Of a DNA stretch of 64,000 nucleotides, positions 9,039 through 18,705 are shown piece after piece (positions within the stretch are counted from its first letter, which is position 1; the number at the start of each line of letters is the position of its first letter). The stretch is taken from the NCBI GenBank assembly GCA_963794265.1, contig CAWCDJ010000004.1, positions 992,001-1,056,000 of the forward strand, written 5' to 3'. The notes under the pieces were generated by a model, which saw only the letters and a program-made list of their open reading frames with translations, was not told the origin of the DNA and searched no databases. A program made the position numbers and the translations under genes. This DNA is from CAWCDJ01 sp963794265. Lineage in GTDB: Bacteria; Acidobacteriota; Terriglobia; Bryobacterales; Bryobacteraceae.

Positions 9039-10034
9039 ATGAAAGGGGAGTTGTCGCACGGGTTGCCCGCACTCATCACGGCTGGAAATCGAATTCTGCG
9101 CGGCGACACCATGAACGCGGTCTTATTGCGAGGCATCAACCGCTCGGGGTTGGAATACGCGGAGCCCTCCTCCGGCGGCTTTCTGGCTGCGGCCGACTTT
9201 TCGCAGGCGGAGATGCAGGAGATCGTCCTGAACTGGCGCGCCAACGTGGTCCGCATTCCTTTCAATCAGGACTGGGCGCTGAACGGGCGAAAAGGGTATA
9301 CCGCCGAGGACTACCGCGCGGACCTGGATCAGGTGATCGACTGGGCCGCCGCCCTGGGGGCCTACACGATCCTGGATCTTCAATGGCTGGATGCGGATAC
9401 CGTCTACGGTAGCGCGTCCGGCAGGGATAACCATGTGGCGCCTACGCCGGACTCCGGCACCCTCACACTGTGGGCGGATCTGGCCGCCCGGTACCGGGAG
9501 GAACCGGCGGTCCTCTTCGACCTTTTCAACGAACCGCACGATCCGGTCGATGACGATCCCCTGCCGATTCACGTCATCGATGAACAGGGGAACGTAGTGG
9601 CTTCTGAGGCCGATTTCGTTGGGCCGGACGAGTGGGGGCCATGGGCCGCGCGGCTGGTCAGCGAAGTGCGGCGCATCCACCCGAACTCGCTGATTCTGGT
9701 TGGCGGCGTCGACTGGGCCTTCGATTTGCGGCACGTGCACTTGAATGTGCCGAACATCGTGTACTCGGCTCATATTTACCCAAACCGCGGCCGTCACACG
9801 TGGCGGAAGGCCTTTGGGAAAGCCGCCAGGATCCCCGTTTTCGTCGGCGAGTGGGGAGGCGGCGCAACCGACCTCGCATTTGGGCAGCGGCTGGCGCGGG
9901 TGCTCCGGGAGAAGGCTTGCGGGTGGAGCGCCTGGAGCTGGGTCGATGACCCAAAACTGATCCAACCTCCGCGAGCGCCTCAGTACCGGCCGACGGATTT
10001 CGGTGCGCTGGTGCAACAGGAGTTGCGAACCTGA
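9039..10034 (+). CDS. Glycoside hydrolase family 5 (cellulase-type TIM barrel)
   Basis: 331 residues; last gene of the 4.2-10.0 kb operon. The GH5 clan-A signatures are clear: substrate-site RGINRSGLEY and VVRIPFNQDW early, acid/base Glu165 in LFNEPHD, SAHIYPNR, and nucleophile Glu271 in FVGEWGG. No convincing signal peptide follows either ATG 9039 or the internal ATG 9111, so the enzyme may act in the cytosol on imported oligosaccharides, which fits the co-transcribed symporter. Substrate (glucan, mannan, other) cannot be told. Confidence 0.88.
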   Translation: MKGELSHGLPALITAGNRILRGDTMNAVLLRGINRSGLEYAEPSSGGFLAAADFSQAEMQEIVLNWRANVVRIPFNQDWALNGRKGYTAEDYRADLDQVIDWAAALGAYTILDLQWLDADTVYGSASGRDNHVAPTPDSGTLTLWADLAARYREEPAVLFDLFNEPHDPVDDDPLPIHVIDEQGNVVASEADFVGPDEWGPWAARLVSEVRRIHPNSLILVGGVDWAFDLRHVHLNVPNIVYSAHIYPNRGRHTWRKAFGKAARIPVFVGEWGGGATDLAFGQRLARVLREKACGWSAWSWVDDPKLIQPPRAPQYRPTDFGALVQQELRT

Positions 10035-10054
10035 ATGCCCGGAGCGGCGCCGGT

Positions 10055-12517
10055 TCACTCGTGGCGCAACGCGACAATCGGATCCACGCGCGTGGCGCGC
10101 CGCGCCGGGATGTAGCACGCCAGAGCCGCAACCGCGGAAAGCACTACGGCCACGGCGGTGAACGTGGCCGCATCGTTGGCCTTTACCCCGTAAAGAAGGC
10201 TCGACATGACCCGCGTGACGCCGAAAGACGCCGCAAGGCCGATGGCCACGCCGATGCCGGCCAGCACTAGGCCCTGGCCCACCACCAGCCGGAGCAACTG
10301 GCCCGCTCCGGCCCCGAGAGCGATCCGGATGCCCATTTCATTGGTGCGTTGCTGCACCGTGTACGACATCACTCCGTAAATCCCGACGGCCGCAAGCAGC
10401 AGCGCGACACCGCCGAAGATGCCCAGCAGGATCATATTGAAATGCTGGCGCGCGGCGGATTTGGCGACAACCCGGTCCATCATCATCACCCTGGCCACCG
10501 GCAGGTCCGGATCGACGCGGAGCACTTCCTGTTGCACCGCGCGGGCCAGCGCCGCCGAATCCCCAACTGACTGGACCGCCCAGGAAGACGGCAGCACGAG
10601 ATTTCCCAGCGCCACCATGCCATTCGGCTCCTGGCCGACAGGAATGTACAGCAGCGGCGGGGGCGCCTGGTCGATGCCGTCTTCGCGCACATTGCCGACC
10701 ACACCGATGACCTCGCGGGGCCGGTCTTCCAACCCGCCGCCAAGCCCTTTTCCGATCGTCACGGTCACACCCAGCGGATCCTCGTTGGGCCAGTATTTCT
10801 TCGCCATGGCTTCATTGATGACAAGCGTCCAGCGGCCGGAACTGCTGTCGCGCTCATCGAACGAACGGCCCCGGCGGAGCGGGATCCCGAGGGCGCCGAA
10901 GTAGTGCACGCCGACAGGCCGATACTGCTCGTCTCCGTTGTACGGTCCGCCGTCGCGCGGGACTTTTCCGGCAATGGAGAACGGCATATCCGGACCCAGT
11001 TGCAGGGGCAGTGAGAGAGCATAGGTGGCAGCTTTCACCCCCGGAAGCGACTCCAGGCGGCGCGTCACTTCCGTGGCCAGGCGCTCCACCCCCACGGCCG
11101 TTTCATACTTGTGCCCGGCGAGCGAGGTGCTCATGGTAAGCACGGAAGATACCTGAAAGCCGGGCTGCACGTTCCGCAGGGCCAGGAAGGTGCGGATCAT
11201 GAGGGCCGCGCCGACCAGGAGCACCAACGCCAGAGCGGTTTCGGCAACCACCAGAATGTTGCGCGTCCGCTGCCGCCGGGAACCAGCGGTGGTCCGCGCG
11301 CCTCCTTCCCGCAGCGCGGCGTTCGGGTCGGGCCGGGAGATCTGCAAGGCCGGCACCAGTCCGAACAGCACGCCGGTGAGAATCGACACGGCACAAGCAA
11401 AACCGAGGATGCGTCCGTCCATCAGGCCGAAAAGGCCCAGGTCAGCCGGGAGCCGGGGCAGTTCGGCTGGCGCGGCCGCCAGCAAAGCACGAAGACCGAT
11501 GGCTCCCAGAAAGATGCCTGCGGCCCCGCCGGAGACTGCCAGCAACAGGCTTTCCATCAACAACTGGCGCAGGATGGCACCACGGCTGGCGCCGAGGGCG
11601 ACGCGGAGGGCAATTTCCTTACTGCGGCCGGCGGCCCGCACCAGCAGAAGGTTGGCGACGTTGGCGCAGGCGATCAACAGGACGAAGGCCACGGCTCCCA
11701 AAAGGATGAACAGCGGCGTGCGCAGGTCGTTGACCAGGACCGAACCGAAGGGCTGAGCCCCAAAGCTCTCGCCGGACGAGATCACGCCGGGATAGAGCTT
11801 GCGGAAGCGTTCGGTGATGACGCGCAACTCGGCATTGGCCTGTTGCATCGTGACGCCGGGCTTGAGCCTTGCGCCCAGGAACAGAAAATGGCCCTGGTTG
11901 GTGCTGTTGAGATCGGCCTGTTCGGGAAGGAAGAGGTCGGTTTCCGGCTCGCCGGTGAAATCCGGGCCCATCACGCCGACTACCGTGAACGGCTCGGAGT
12001 TGAGCCTGATGACGCGGCCGATCATCGCCGGATCGCTGCCGAATCGACGCTTCCAAAGCCCGTTCGTGAGCACCGCGACGCGCGGTCCGCCGGGCCGGTC
12101 TTCCTCGGGGGAAAAGGTGCGGCCCATGATCGGGGCGACCCGGAACAGGCGAAAGTACTCCTCCGAGACGTGGACGCCTCTGACCTGCTCCGGTTGGCCG
12201 GTGCCGCTGAGGTTCATGCCGGGCCCCATGAAGTCATACACCGCGACGGCTTCGAAGAGGCTGGCCTGCCGGATGGCGACGAACTTGGGTATCGACATGG
12301 AGGGGCTCGCGCCGGTTTGGAATTTCCGGACTACGTTGACCATGCGATCGGCATCGCGGTAAGACAGCGGCCGCAGAAGGACGTGGTCTACGACCGTGAA
12401 AATGGCTGTGGTGGCGCCGATCCCAAGCGCCAGAGCAAATACCGCGATCAGGGCGAAAGCGGGGTTTCTTCGCAGCATGCGTATGGCGAACCGGCTGTTC
12501 TGGCCCATGTCAGCCAA
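10055..12517 (-). CDS. MacB-like ABC transporter permease, acidobacterial duplicated orphan permease (ADOP) type
   Basis: 820 residues. N-terminal IRMLRRNPAFALIAVFALALGIG is the start of the first MacB periplasmic-core module with its first membrane helix. A first FtsX block (LLGAVAFVLLIACANVANLLLVRA) is followed by a second helix and core domain and a second FtsX block (LLGIFGGVALLLAAVGIYGVMSYTV), ending RVDPIVALRHE. No ATPase gene is next to it, as usual for this expanded acidobacterial family. Unlike the ADOP at 15140 it lacks the N-terminal cytosolic extension. Converges with the GH5 operon (20 bp apart) and lies 42 bp downstream of the GH42 gene. Transported substrate unknown. Confidence 0.88.
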   Translation of the reverse strand: MADMGQNSRFAIRMLRRNPAFALIAVFALALGIGATTAIFTVVDHVLLRPLSYRDADRMVNVVRKFQTGASPSMSIPKFVAIRQASLFEAVAVYDFMGPGMNLSGTGQPEQVRGVHVSEEYFRLFRVAPIMGRTFSPEEDRPGGPRVAVLTNGLWKRRFGSDPAMIGRVIRLNSEPFTVVGVMGPDFTGEPETDLFLPEQADLNSTNQGHFLFLGARLKPGVTMQQANAELRVITERFRKLYPGVISSGESFGAQPFGSVLVNDLRTPLFILLGAVAFVLLIACANVANLLLVRAAGRSKEIALRVALGASRGAILRQLLMESLLLAVSGGAAGIFLGAIGLRALLAAAPAELPRLPADLGLFGLMDGRILGFACAVSILTGVLFGLVPALQISRPDPNAALREGGARTTAGSRRQRTRNILVVAETALALVLLVGAALMIRTFLALRNVQPGFQVSSVLTMSTSLAGHKYETAVGVERLATEVTRRLESLPGVKAATYALSLPLQLGPDMPFSIAGKVPRDGGPYNGDEQYRPVGVHYFGALGIPLRRGRSFDERDSSSGRWTLVINEAMAKKYWPNEDPLGVTVTIGKGLGGGLEDRPREVIGVVGNVREDGIDQAPPPLLYIPVGQEPNGMVALGNLVLPSSWAVQSVGDSAALARAVQQEVLRVDPDLPVARVMMMDRVVAKSAARQHFNMILLGIFGGVALLLAAVGIYGVMSYTVQQRTNEMGIRIALGAGAGQLLRLVVGQGLVLAGIGVAIGLAASFGVTRVMSSLLYGVKANDAATFTAVAVVLSAVAALACYIPARRATRVDPIVALRHE

Positions 12518-12559
12518 TACGTTGGAATTGCCGCAAAGTTCCCCGCAAATTTGGCGGGT

Positions 12560-14716
12560 CTACGGTTGATCCTGTTCCACGATGGCGACGCCCCAGGCAT
12601 CGAGTGCCAGCGCCCCGCCTTTCGCAACAGAGCTGTTCGAGAGCAGTTCCGTTCCGCCGCCGTACGGATAGGCGACTCGCTGCGGCTTCGCCGAAAAGTT
12701 GAAGTAATAATGGAGCGCCTTTCCGGAGCGGCCGGTCCCGTGCTTCACACGGACGCCCGAGGGCAGATTCTGGTCGGGCCCGAGAAGGCCAGACTGGCTG
12801 AGGACCCGCTCCAGCAGTTTCTGCTGCAACGCGTCGCTGAGCACCGTGCCCTCGTAAGTCACCATGCCCTTGCCGAAGCGGTTCTGGGTGATCGCCGGAT
12901 ACTTGCCGAAAAACGGGTGATCGTAGAAGGCCAGCGGCTTGGCCGTGTCGGGCAGAAGCATCTCCGCCCAATCGCTCACCTGGTTCTCGGCGCCGGCCTG
13001 GAACGGGTCATCCCTGAGCCGCAACGGCTTCGCCAGGTTGGAAAACTCCTGGTAATGGAAGCCGGCGGCCTTGCGCAGCGGTCCTGGAGCCATGCGGGGA
13101 CGGACCGTCGAATACTCGTCGCAAAAGCCGCTTTTCAGAGTCAGCACCAGGTGCCCGCCGGCCCGCACATAGTCGACCAGCCGTTCGAGCAGTTCATCGC
13201 TCGCGATATACAGCGGCGGAACCACGATGACCTTGTACCCGCTCAGGTCCGCCGTTTCCGGGAAAACAAAATCCACGCCGACATTCAGTCGGTAAAGCGC
13301 CCGGTACAATCCCCGCATCTCGAGGTCGTAGCCGCCGGGGCGGCTCCAGGGCATGTCGCCGGCAGGCTGCGTAATCAGGAACGGCATGTATTCGATGCCG
13401 CGGCGCGAATCGTTGCTGTAGAGCAGGGCCACCGGGTGGGCTGCCTTCGTATCGACGATATGCGAGCCGATCCGCTGCAACTCGTGCGCGGTTCGCGACA
13501 CCTCCGCATAGGCGCGGCCGGGTTCTAAATCGTGCGGCAGCACGCCCTTCCAATACGTCTCCTGCCCATAGTGAAGCGAATGCCAGTGCCAGTACTCCAC
13601 CATGTTGGCGCCAGTCGCAGCCATCAGGTAGACATCCTGCCGAAGCTGCCCGTCGTAGGGCGGGAACTGCGAGCGCGAATCCCAGCCGATGGTCTGGGCG
13701 TTGGTCTCGGTTACCAGGTAGTTGGTCTGCTTGAGCGACCGCGCAAAGTCGCCGCCGTAACTCGAACCTTCGCCGTCGTACAAATCCTGGGTCGGATGGT
13801 AGGGGTTGATGGCCGCGATATCCAGGTGCTTCGAAACCGCATATTCGTTGACGGCGGAACGGGTGGCGCCGCCGAAATCCTGTGTCACGAACTGGTCCGG
13901 GCGAAGCTGCTCGCGCACGAGGCGCACCTGCCAGGCCAGAAAGTTAGTGGTCAACAGGTCCTGGTAGCGGTCCCATTCGAGTTTCCAGCCGGGGTTCAGG
14001 ATGCCGTCGCGCGGAGGGACCTCGGACCAGTCATGCAGGCTCTGGCCCCAGTACACCAGTCCCCAGATATGGTTCAGCCGCTCGACGCTCGAAAACTTCT
14101 CCCGCAGGTAACTGACGAAACCAGCCTGCACATTGGGACCGGCAGTACCGTTGGAAGTAGTCTCGTTATCCACCTGGTAACCGATCACGGCCGGGTTGTC
14201 GCGGTAGTGTTCGGTGATCTTGCGAATCACTCGCTCGGAATAGCGCAGAAAATCGGGGTTCGTGATATCCATGTTCTGGCGCAAGCCGTAGGTGGCCCGC
14301 TGACCATCCAGCCGGGTCACCAGGATTTCCGGATGCTCCTTGAACATCCAGGGCGGAATAGAGTAAGTGGGCGTGCCCAGAATGACCTTGATATGCGCCT
14401 GGGCCAGGCGTTCGATAATCCGATCCATCCAGGCGAACTCGAATCGGCCATCCTGGGGCTCCCAGAGGCTCCACGTGGATTCACCCACGCGGACAACGTT
14501 AATGCCCGCCTGCTGCATCAACTGGACGTCTTTCTCCAGGCGGTCCTGTGGCATGTATTCCTCATAGAAGGCGGCGCCATAGAGGAACGTGTCCATCTGG
14601 CCGGCGGCGAAGCGCACCTGGGCCGGCGCCGGTGCGCTGGTTGTCAGGCCGGCCAAAACTGCCGCGATCGACAGGGCCAGCCACAGCCCCGGGCGGCGAA
14701 GGTGTTGGATCTTCAT
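12560..14716 (-). CDS. Beta-galactosidase, glycoside hydrolase family 42, secreted
   Basis: 718 residues with a Sec signal peptide (basic start, LWLALSIAAVLAGL, cleavage near APAQ). The GH42 catalytic barrel has YEEYMPQDRLEKDVQLM at its start, acid/base Glu185 in GYQVDNETTSNG and nucleophile Glu337 in LVTETNAQTIGW. A Rossmann-like trimerisation domain (ALLYSNDSRRG, LLERLVDYVRAGGHLVLT) and a C-terminal beta domain follow. Releases terminal galactose from plant or microbial galactosides, here outside the cytosol. It is divergent from padR with only 70 bp between the starts, so the palindrome at 14771 may also influence this promoter. Confidence 0.92.
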   Translation of the reverse strand: MKIQHLRRPGLWLALSIAAVLAGLTTSAPAPAQVRFAAGQMDTFLYGAAFYEEYMPQDRLEKDVQLMQQAGINVVRVGESTWSLWEPQDGRFEFAWMDRIIERLAQAHIKVILGTPTYSIPPWMFKEHPEILVTRLDGQRATYGLRQNMDITNPDFLRYSERVIRKITEHYRDNPAVIGYQVDNETTSNGTAGPNVQAGFVSYLREKFSSVERLNHIWGLVYWGQSLHDWSEVPPRDGILNPGWKLEWDRYQDLLTTNFLAWQVRLVREQLRPDQFVTQDFGGATRSAVNEYAVSKHLDIAAINPYHPTQDLYDGEGSSYGGDFARSLKQTNYLVTETNAQTIGWDSRSQFPPYDGQLRQDVYLMAATGANMVEYWHWHSLHYGQETYWKGVLPHDLEPGRAYAEVSRTAHELQRIGSHIVDTKAAHPVALLYSNDSRRGIEYMPFLITQPAGDMPWSRPGGYDLEMRGLYRALYRLNVGVDFVFPETADLSGYKVIVVPPLYIASDELLERLVDYVRAGGHLVLTLKSGFCDEYSTVRPRMAPGPLRKAAGFHYQEFSNLAKPLRLRDDPFQAGAENQVSDWAEMLLPDTAKPLAFYDHPFFGKYPAITQNRFGKGMVTYEGTVLSDALQQKLLERVLSQSGLLGPDQNLPSGVRVKHGTGRSGKALHYYFNFSAKPQRVAYPYGGGTELLSNSSVAKGGALALDAWGVAIVEQDQP

Positions 14717-14770
14717 AGCCGTTTATCCTATCAGGACACAAGGCGCACAGCTCTTGTAATCCGCCGCGTT

Positions 14771-14793
14771 TTGACATAGTCTATCTATGTCAA
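14771..14793. promoter_or_regulatory. Palindromic PadR operator overlapping the padR start codon
   Basis: Perfect inverted repeat TTGACATAG - 5 nt - CTATGTCAA (arms 14771-14779 and 14785-14793). The left arm begins with TTGACA, an ideal -35 box, and the right arm contains the ATG of padR at 14787. PadR proteins bind dyads of this general ATAG/CTAT type and commonly autorepress; the assignment here is inference from position. No Shine-Dalgarno precedes the ATG. Confidence 0.7.
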
Positions 14794-15128
14794 TGAGTGC
14801 GCAACGAGACGAAATCCCTCCCGGCACGCTCGAGATGCTCATCCTCCACACCCTGGCCGGGAAGCGGCAACTGCATGGTTTCGCCATCGCGGATTCCATT
14901 TTGGCGAACTCCGAAGCGGTTCTGCGGGTAGAAGAAGGATCCCTCTACCCCGCCTTGCAGCGGATGTTGCTGAAGGGCTGGATTCAGGGCAAATGGGGCA
15001 AGACAGACGAGAACCGGCGCGCGCGATATTACCGGCTGACGCCGGAAGGGCGACGGCAACTCGAGCGCGAAGTGGAGCGATACCAGCGCGTGGCGCGTGC
15101 GATTGCGCACGTACTCGCGCCGGCATAG
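14787..15128 (+). CDS. PadR family transcriptional regulator
   Basis: 113 residues. The winged-helix domain is complete: PPGTLEMLILHTLAGKRQLHGFAIADSI (helices 1-2), EEGSLYPALQRMLLKGWI (recognition helix), KTDENRRARYYRLTPEGRRQLE (wing). In Acidobacteria such regulators usually precede ADOP permeases and repress them; the next gene here is one, 11 bp downstream. The operator palindrome overlaps the start codon, and the lack of a ribosome site suggests a leaderless or weakly translated mRNA. An alternative ATG lies at 14793. Confidence 0.93.
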   Translation: MSMSAQRDEIPPGTLEMLILHTLAGKRQLHGFAIADSILANSEAVLRVEEGSLYPALQRMLLKGWIQGKWGKTDENRRARYYRLTPEGRRQLEREVERYQRVARAIAHVLAPA

Positions 15129-15139
15129 GAGCAATTGCC

Positions 15140-17821
15140 ATGCGGATCGGCGAACTTCGACGGCGGCTGGTGCAGCTTTGGAGGCGGGAGGAAGCGGCCC
15201 GCGAACTAGAGGAAGAAATGCGGCTGCATCTCGAACTGCGCGCGCGCAAGATGCGGTCCGAAGCAACTTCCGAGCGGGAAGCGGGCTATGCCGCCCTGCG
15301 GCAGTTCGGCAACCGTGGACTGGTGGCTGACGCCAGCGCCTCGATTTGGGGTTGGAACGTATGGGAACGGCTCTTACAGGATGTACGCCACGCCTTGCGC
15401 GGCCTGCGGAAAACGCCGGGATTTACCGCAGTGGCGTTGGCTACGCTGACAGTGGGACTCGGCATGAACACCGCAGTATTCAGCGTGGTCAATGCCGTAA
15501 TGCTGCGCCGCCTTCCCTACCCCAAGCCCGGCCGGCTGTTATCGCTTTGGGAAGAGCAGATTCGGCCCGGCCAGGAAAACTTCAACAGCAGCGGCACCCA
15601 GGCAGGCGGGGCCGGCAGTTCGCTGCGGACCACCGTCTCGGTTGCCAACATCGCGGATTACGCAAAGTCCGCGGCGTTTACCGGCATGGCCAGTTTCGAC
15701 CGCAAAGCAATGAACCTCACCGGGATCGGTACGCCGGAGCGCGTCGCGGGTGAAGCCGTTTCCGCGGGTTTTTTTGCAGTCCTCGGAGTTGAACCGTGGC
15801 TCGGGCGTACTTTCAACATTGAGGAAGATCGGCCTGGCGCTCCGCTGGTGGTCGTGCTCACGCACGATTTCTGGCAGCGGCGGTTAGGCGGCGACGCCGA
15901 AGTGGTCGGACGTGAAGTGGTGCTGGATGGCGCTTCCTATCGGGTGATCGGCGTGATGCCGCGCCGTTTCCGCTCGCCCTTGCAGGTTGCCTACGCAGAG
16001 GACGCCGCCGAGTTCTTCGTGCCGGCGGCTTATCCGAAATCACAACTTGCGGCGCGCGGCGATCACGATGTCAACGTAGTGGCGCGGTTGCGGTCAGGAG
16101 TGACGGTGGCGGCGGCACAGGCGGCGCTGGAGGCTGTTTCCGCCGGTTTGCGGAAGCAATTTCCACGTACCAACGGCAATCTCCGCGCGGTGGTTGCCCC
16201 GCTTGCGGACGATCTGGTGCACAAGGCGAGCGGTCCGCTCTGGATTCTCCTGGCAGCTTCGGGAGTGATCGTCCTGATCACGTGCGTGAACATGGCCAAC
16301 CTGATGCTGGTGCGAGCGGTGCGCCGCCAGCACGAATCCAGCGTGCGGATGGCGCTGGGCGCCGGAAGGTGGGGACTGGTCCGGCAATACCTGGCGGAAA
16401 GCCTGGTCGTAACGGTGGCGGGTTGCGCGGCTGGGATGGCATTGGGTCTGGTATTGATGAAGGCGCTCGTAGCGATCGCTCCATCTGAAACGCCACGTCT
16501 GGCGGAAGTCACGATGGATTGGCGGGTCTTCATGGTGGCAGCGGCAGTGGCAGCGATTACCGGCGTGGTATTCGGCATGGTTCCGGCGTGGCAGGCTTCA
16601 CGGGCACAAGCGGCGGAGGCACTTAAAAGTGCGGCGCGGAGCACGGGGACGAAATCCCAGGCGCGATGGCGCGCTACGCTGACCACCGCCGAAGTCGCGC
16701 TTTCTTTCGTGCTGCTGGTTAGCGCGGGCCTGTTGCTTCGCAGTTTCATGGTAGCGATGGGCGTGGATCTGGGATTCCGGACCGAGCGCGTGCTGGCCAT
16801 GAATGTCAATCTCCCCGACCTGCGATACAAAACCGCTGGCGCGCGTTTCGATTTTTTCCGCCAACTGGAGGACCGCGTGAAGGCGTTGCCGGGCGTCGAA
16901 GCGGCGGCATTCGCGAATCGGATGCCCATGCGCGGCGGCTGGAGCACGGGAATTATCGTCGATACCGCGCCGGATGAGAACCTCGAGGCCGGTGCGCAGG
17001 CGGTCAGCACGGGCTATTTCGAAACGCTCGGGATTCCGTTGCTGCGCGGGCGCGCCCTCACCCTGGACGACCGCGAGGGTGCACCGGTGGTCGCGGTTGT
17101 CAACCGCGAGTTCGCGCGGCGCTATATGCAGGACCGCGATCCTGTCGGCCACCGGTTACTCCGGGGAAAGGGCTGGTGCCGGATCGTGGGCGAAGTCAAC
17201 GACATCCGCCGCAGCGGAAAACTGGACACCATCAAGCCGCAGGTCTATTTCGCGGCGGCCCAAACCGGGGTCTATCCGGTCAGGCTGGCGGATTTTGCGA
17301 TTCGCTCGGCGGGCGACCCCCGCCGGCTCGTCAATGCGATTCAGCAACAGGTTTGGGCTCTCGACCGCGAGCAACCCGTGACTAACGTGCGCACCATGGA
17401 GGAAATCGTCAACCAGTTGGTTTCCCAGAACTTTTTTGAGATGGTCCTGCTGCTTGCGTTTGCAGGCGTGGCCACCCTGCTCGCGACGACCGGAATCTTC
17501 GGCGTGCTCTCCTACCTGGTGAGCCAACGGATGAGCGAACTGGGGATTCGGCTCGCGCTGGGAGCGTCGCCGCGGCGGATTGTCGCACTGGTGCTAGGGC
17601 GGGCGGGCGTCTGGATCGGCACGGGTCTGGGATTGGGCATGGCGGGAGCATTCGCGCTGACACACTACCTCGAAGCGCTGCTGTTCCAGGTGAAGAGAAC
17701 CGATCCGTGGTCCTATGCCGGGGCCGTAGCGCTGCTGACGGCTGTGTCGCTCGCGGCGGCGCTGCTTCCGGCGCTGCGGGGTTCGCGGGCAGATCCGGCG
17801 ACGGCGTTAAGGGCCGAATGA
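15140..17821 (+). CDS. ADOP-type MacB-like ABC permease, co-transcribed with padR
   Basis: 893 residues from ATG 15140, which has AGGAG at 15127-15131 overlapping the padR stop; the longer frame from 14993 is internal to padR. The N-terminus has the ADOP cytosolic module (LRRRLVQLWRREEAARELEEEMRLHLE) missing from the homologue at 10055. Then helix 1 (GFTAVALATLTVGLGMNTAVFSVV), periplasmic core, FtsX block (LLAASGVIVLITCVNMANLMLV), second half and final FtsX block ending RADPATALRAE. Role: export or mechanotransmission, substrate unknown. Likely repressed by the upstream PadR. Confidence 0.92.
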   Translation: MRIGELRRRLVQLWRREEAARELEEEMRLHLELRARKMRSEATSEREAGYAALRQFGNRGLVADASASIWGWNVWERLLQDVRHALRGLRKTPGFTAVALATLTVGLGMNTAVFSVVNAVMLRRLPYPKPGRLLSLWEEQIRPGQENFNSSGTQAGGAGSSLRTTVSVANIADYAKSAAFTGMASFDRKAMNLTGIGTPERVAGEAVSAGFFAVLGVEPWLGRTFNIEEDRPGAPLVVVLTHDFWQRRLGGDAEVVGREVVLDGASYRVIGVMPRRFRSPLQVAYAEDAAEFFVPAAYPKSQLAARGDHDVNVVARLRSGVTVAAAQAALEAVSAGLRKQFPRTNGNLRAVVAPLADDLVHKASGPLWILLAASGVIVLITCVNMANLMLVRAVRRQHESSVRMALGAGRWGLVRQYLAESLVVTVAGCAAGMALGLVLMKALVAIAPSETPRLAEVTMDWRVFMVAAAVAAITGVVFGMVPAWQASRAQAAEALKSAARSTGTKSQARWRATLTTAEVALSFVLLVSAGLLLRSFMVAMGVDLGFRTERVLAMNVNLPDLRYKTAGARFDFFRQLEDRVKALPGVEAAAFANRMPMRGGWSTGIIVDTAPDENLEAGAQAVSTGYFETLGIPLLRGRALTLDDREGAPVVAVVNREFARRYMQDRDPVGHRLLRGKGWCRIVGEVNDIRRSGKLDTIKPQVYFAAAQTGVYPVRLADFAIRSAGDPRRLVNAIQQQVWALDREQPVTNVRTMEEIVNQLVSQNFFEMVLLLAFAGVATLLATTGIFGVLSYLVSQRMSELGIRLALGASPRRIVALVLGRAGVWIGTGLGLGMAGAFALTHYLEALLFQVKRTDPWSYAGAVALLTAVSLAAALLPALRGSRADPATALRAE

Positions 17822-17878
17822 TTCGCGGCAACGGATGCGCCCGCAGGTTCCACGAAACAAAAAGTGGCATGGTAGATT

Positions 17879-18547
17879 ATGGCTGAGATGCCAGCCACGT
17901 TGAGTCCCAAAACTCTGAATTATATCCGCCGCATCCTTCTGGGTGCGGCCCTACTGACTCCGGCCGTTACGGCGGTTGCCCAGGATCAGCCGAATACCCT
18001 CACACCAGCCCAGAGGCAGGAAGGATGGAAGCTCTTGTTCGATGGCACCAGCCTTGCCGGTTGGGAAGCCCGGCCCACCTCTAATCCCTCCACCGACGGG
18101 GATTGGGCGGTCGCCGAGGGGGCTCTCGTCTGCCCTGGTACGAGTGCCGGATGGCTCGGGACGACGGAGCGGTTTTCCAATTATCATCTGACGCTTGATT
18201 TTCGGGGAAGCGAGAAAGTGAACAGCGGGGTCTTCATTCGGTCGGACAAGCAAGGCCAGCCGCACATCACCGGCTATGAGCTCCAGATTTGGGACTACCA
18301 GCCGGGCGGCTTCAATACCGGCAGCCTCGTCGGTACAGCCAAAGCGGCCGCGACGAGAATCCTTCCAGACGAATGGAACCACTATGACATCACGGCCGAC
18401 GGGGACCACTACACGATCGTCCTGAACGGAACCACTCTGCTCGATACGCATGATTCCAAGCACAGTTCCGGTGTCGTCGGTTTTCAGTGCCAGAAGGACA
18501 ATAAGATCGAGTTTCGCAACATCAAACTGCTACCCCTTCGCCACTGA
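17879..18547 (+). CDS. DUF1080 (3-keto-disaccharide hydrolase-like) secreted protein
   Basis: 222 residues with a signal peptide (RRILLGAALLTPAVTAVAQ). The concanavalin-like DUF1080 domain shows its usual blocks: EGWKLLFDGTSLAGWE at the start, DWAVAEGALVC, NYHLTLDFRGSEKVNSGVFIRS, GYELQIWDYQPG and IEFRNIKLLPL at the end. Some members hydrolyse 3-keto-glycosides in the periplasm; many are uncharacterised. 57 bp after the ADOP gene but with its own leader. A second start at 17888 is possible. Confidence 0.85.
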   Translation: MAEMPATLSPKTLNYIRRILLGAALLTPAVTAVAQDQPNTLTPAQRQEGWKLLFDGTSLAGWEARPTSNPSTDGDWAVAEGALVCPGTSAGWLGTTERFSNYHLTLDFRGSEKVNSGVFIRSDKQGQPHITGYELQIWDYQPGGFNTGSLVGTAKAAATRILPDEWNHYDITADGDHYTIVLNGTTLLDTHDSKHSSGVVGFQCQKDNKIEFRNIKLLPLRH

Positions 18548-18705
18548 AGCTCACTCGCGACCCGGTTGTGAGTCTTCGAGACGCCTCGGACGCGGGGGAT
18601 ATTCGACCGGCGGTATAAGCCCATAAGGTCCATGGCTTCGCCAGGGATAATTGCGGATCCATCGCAAACCCCGCGACTTGTTGCCGGTATTATAGAATCT
18701 TCAAC

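Noticed and set aside
11111..13528. Plus-strand open frame of 805 codons
   Set aside because: Antisense to the ADOP permease and GH42 genes; high-GC shadow with low-complexity Gln/Arg/Gly composition.
12560..14716. Zinc-cluster cysteines in the GH42 enzyme
   Set aside because: The Cys cluster known from some GH42 enzymes was looked for and not found; the family call rests on catalytic motifs.
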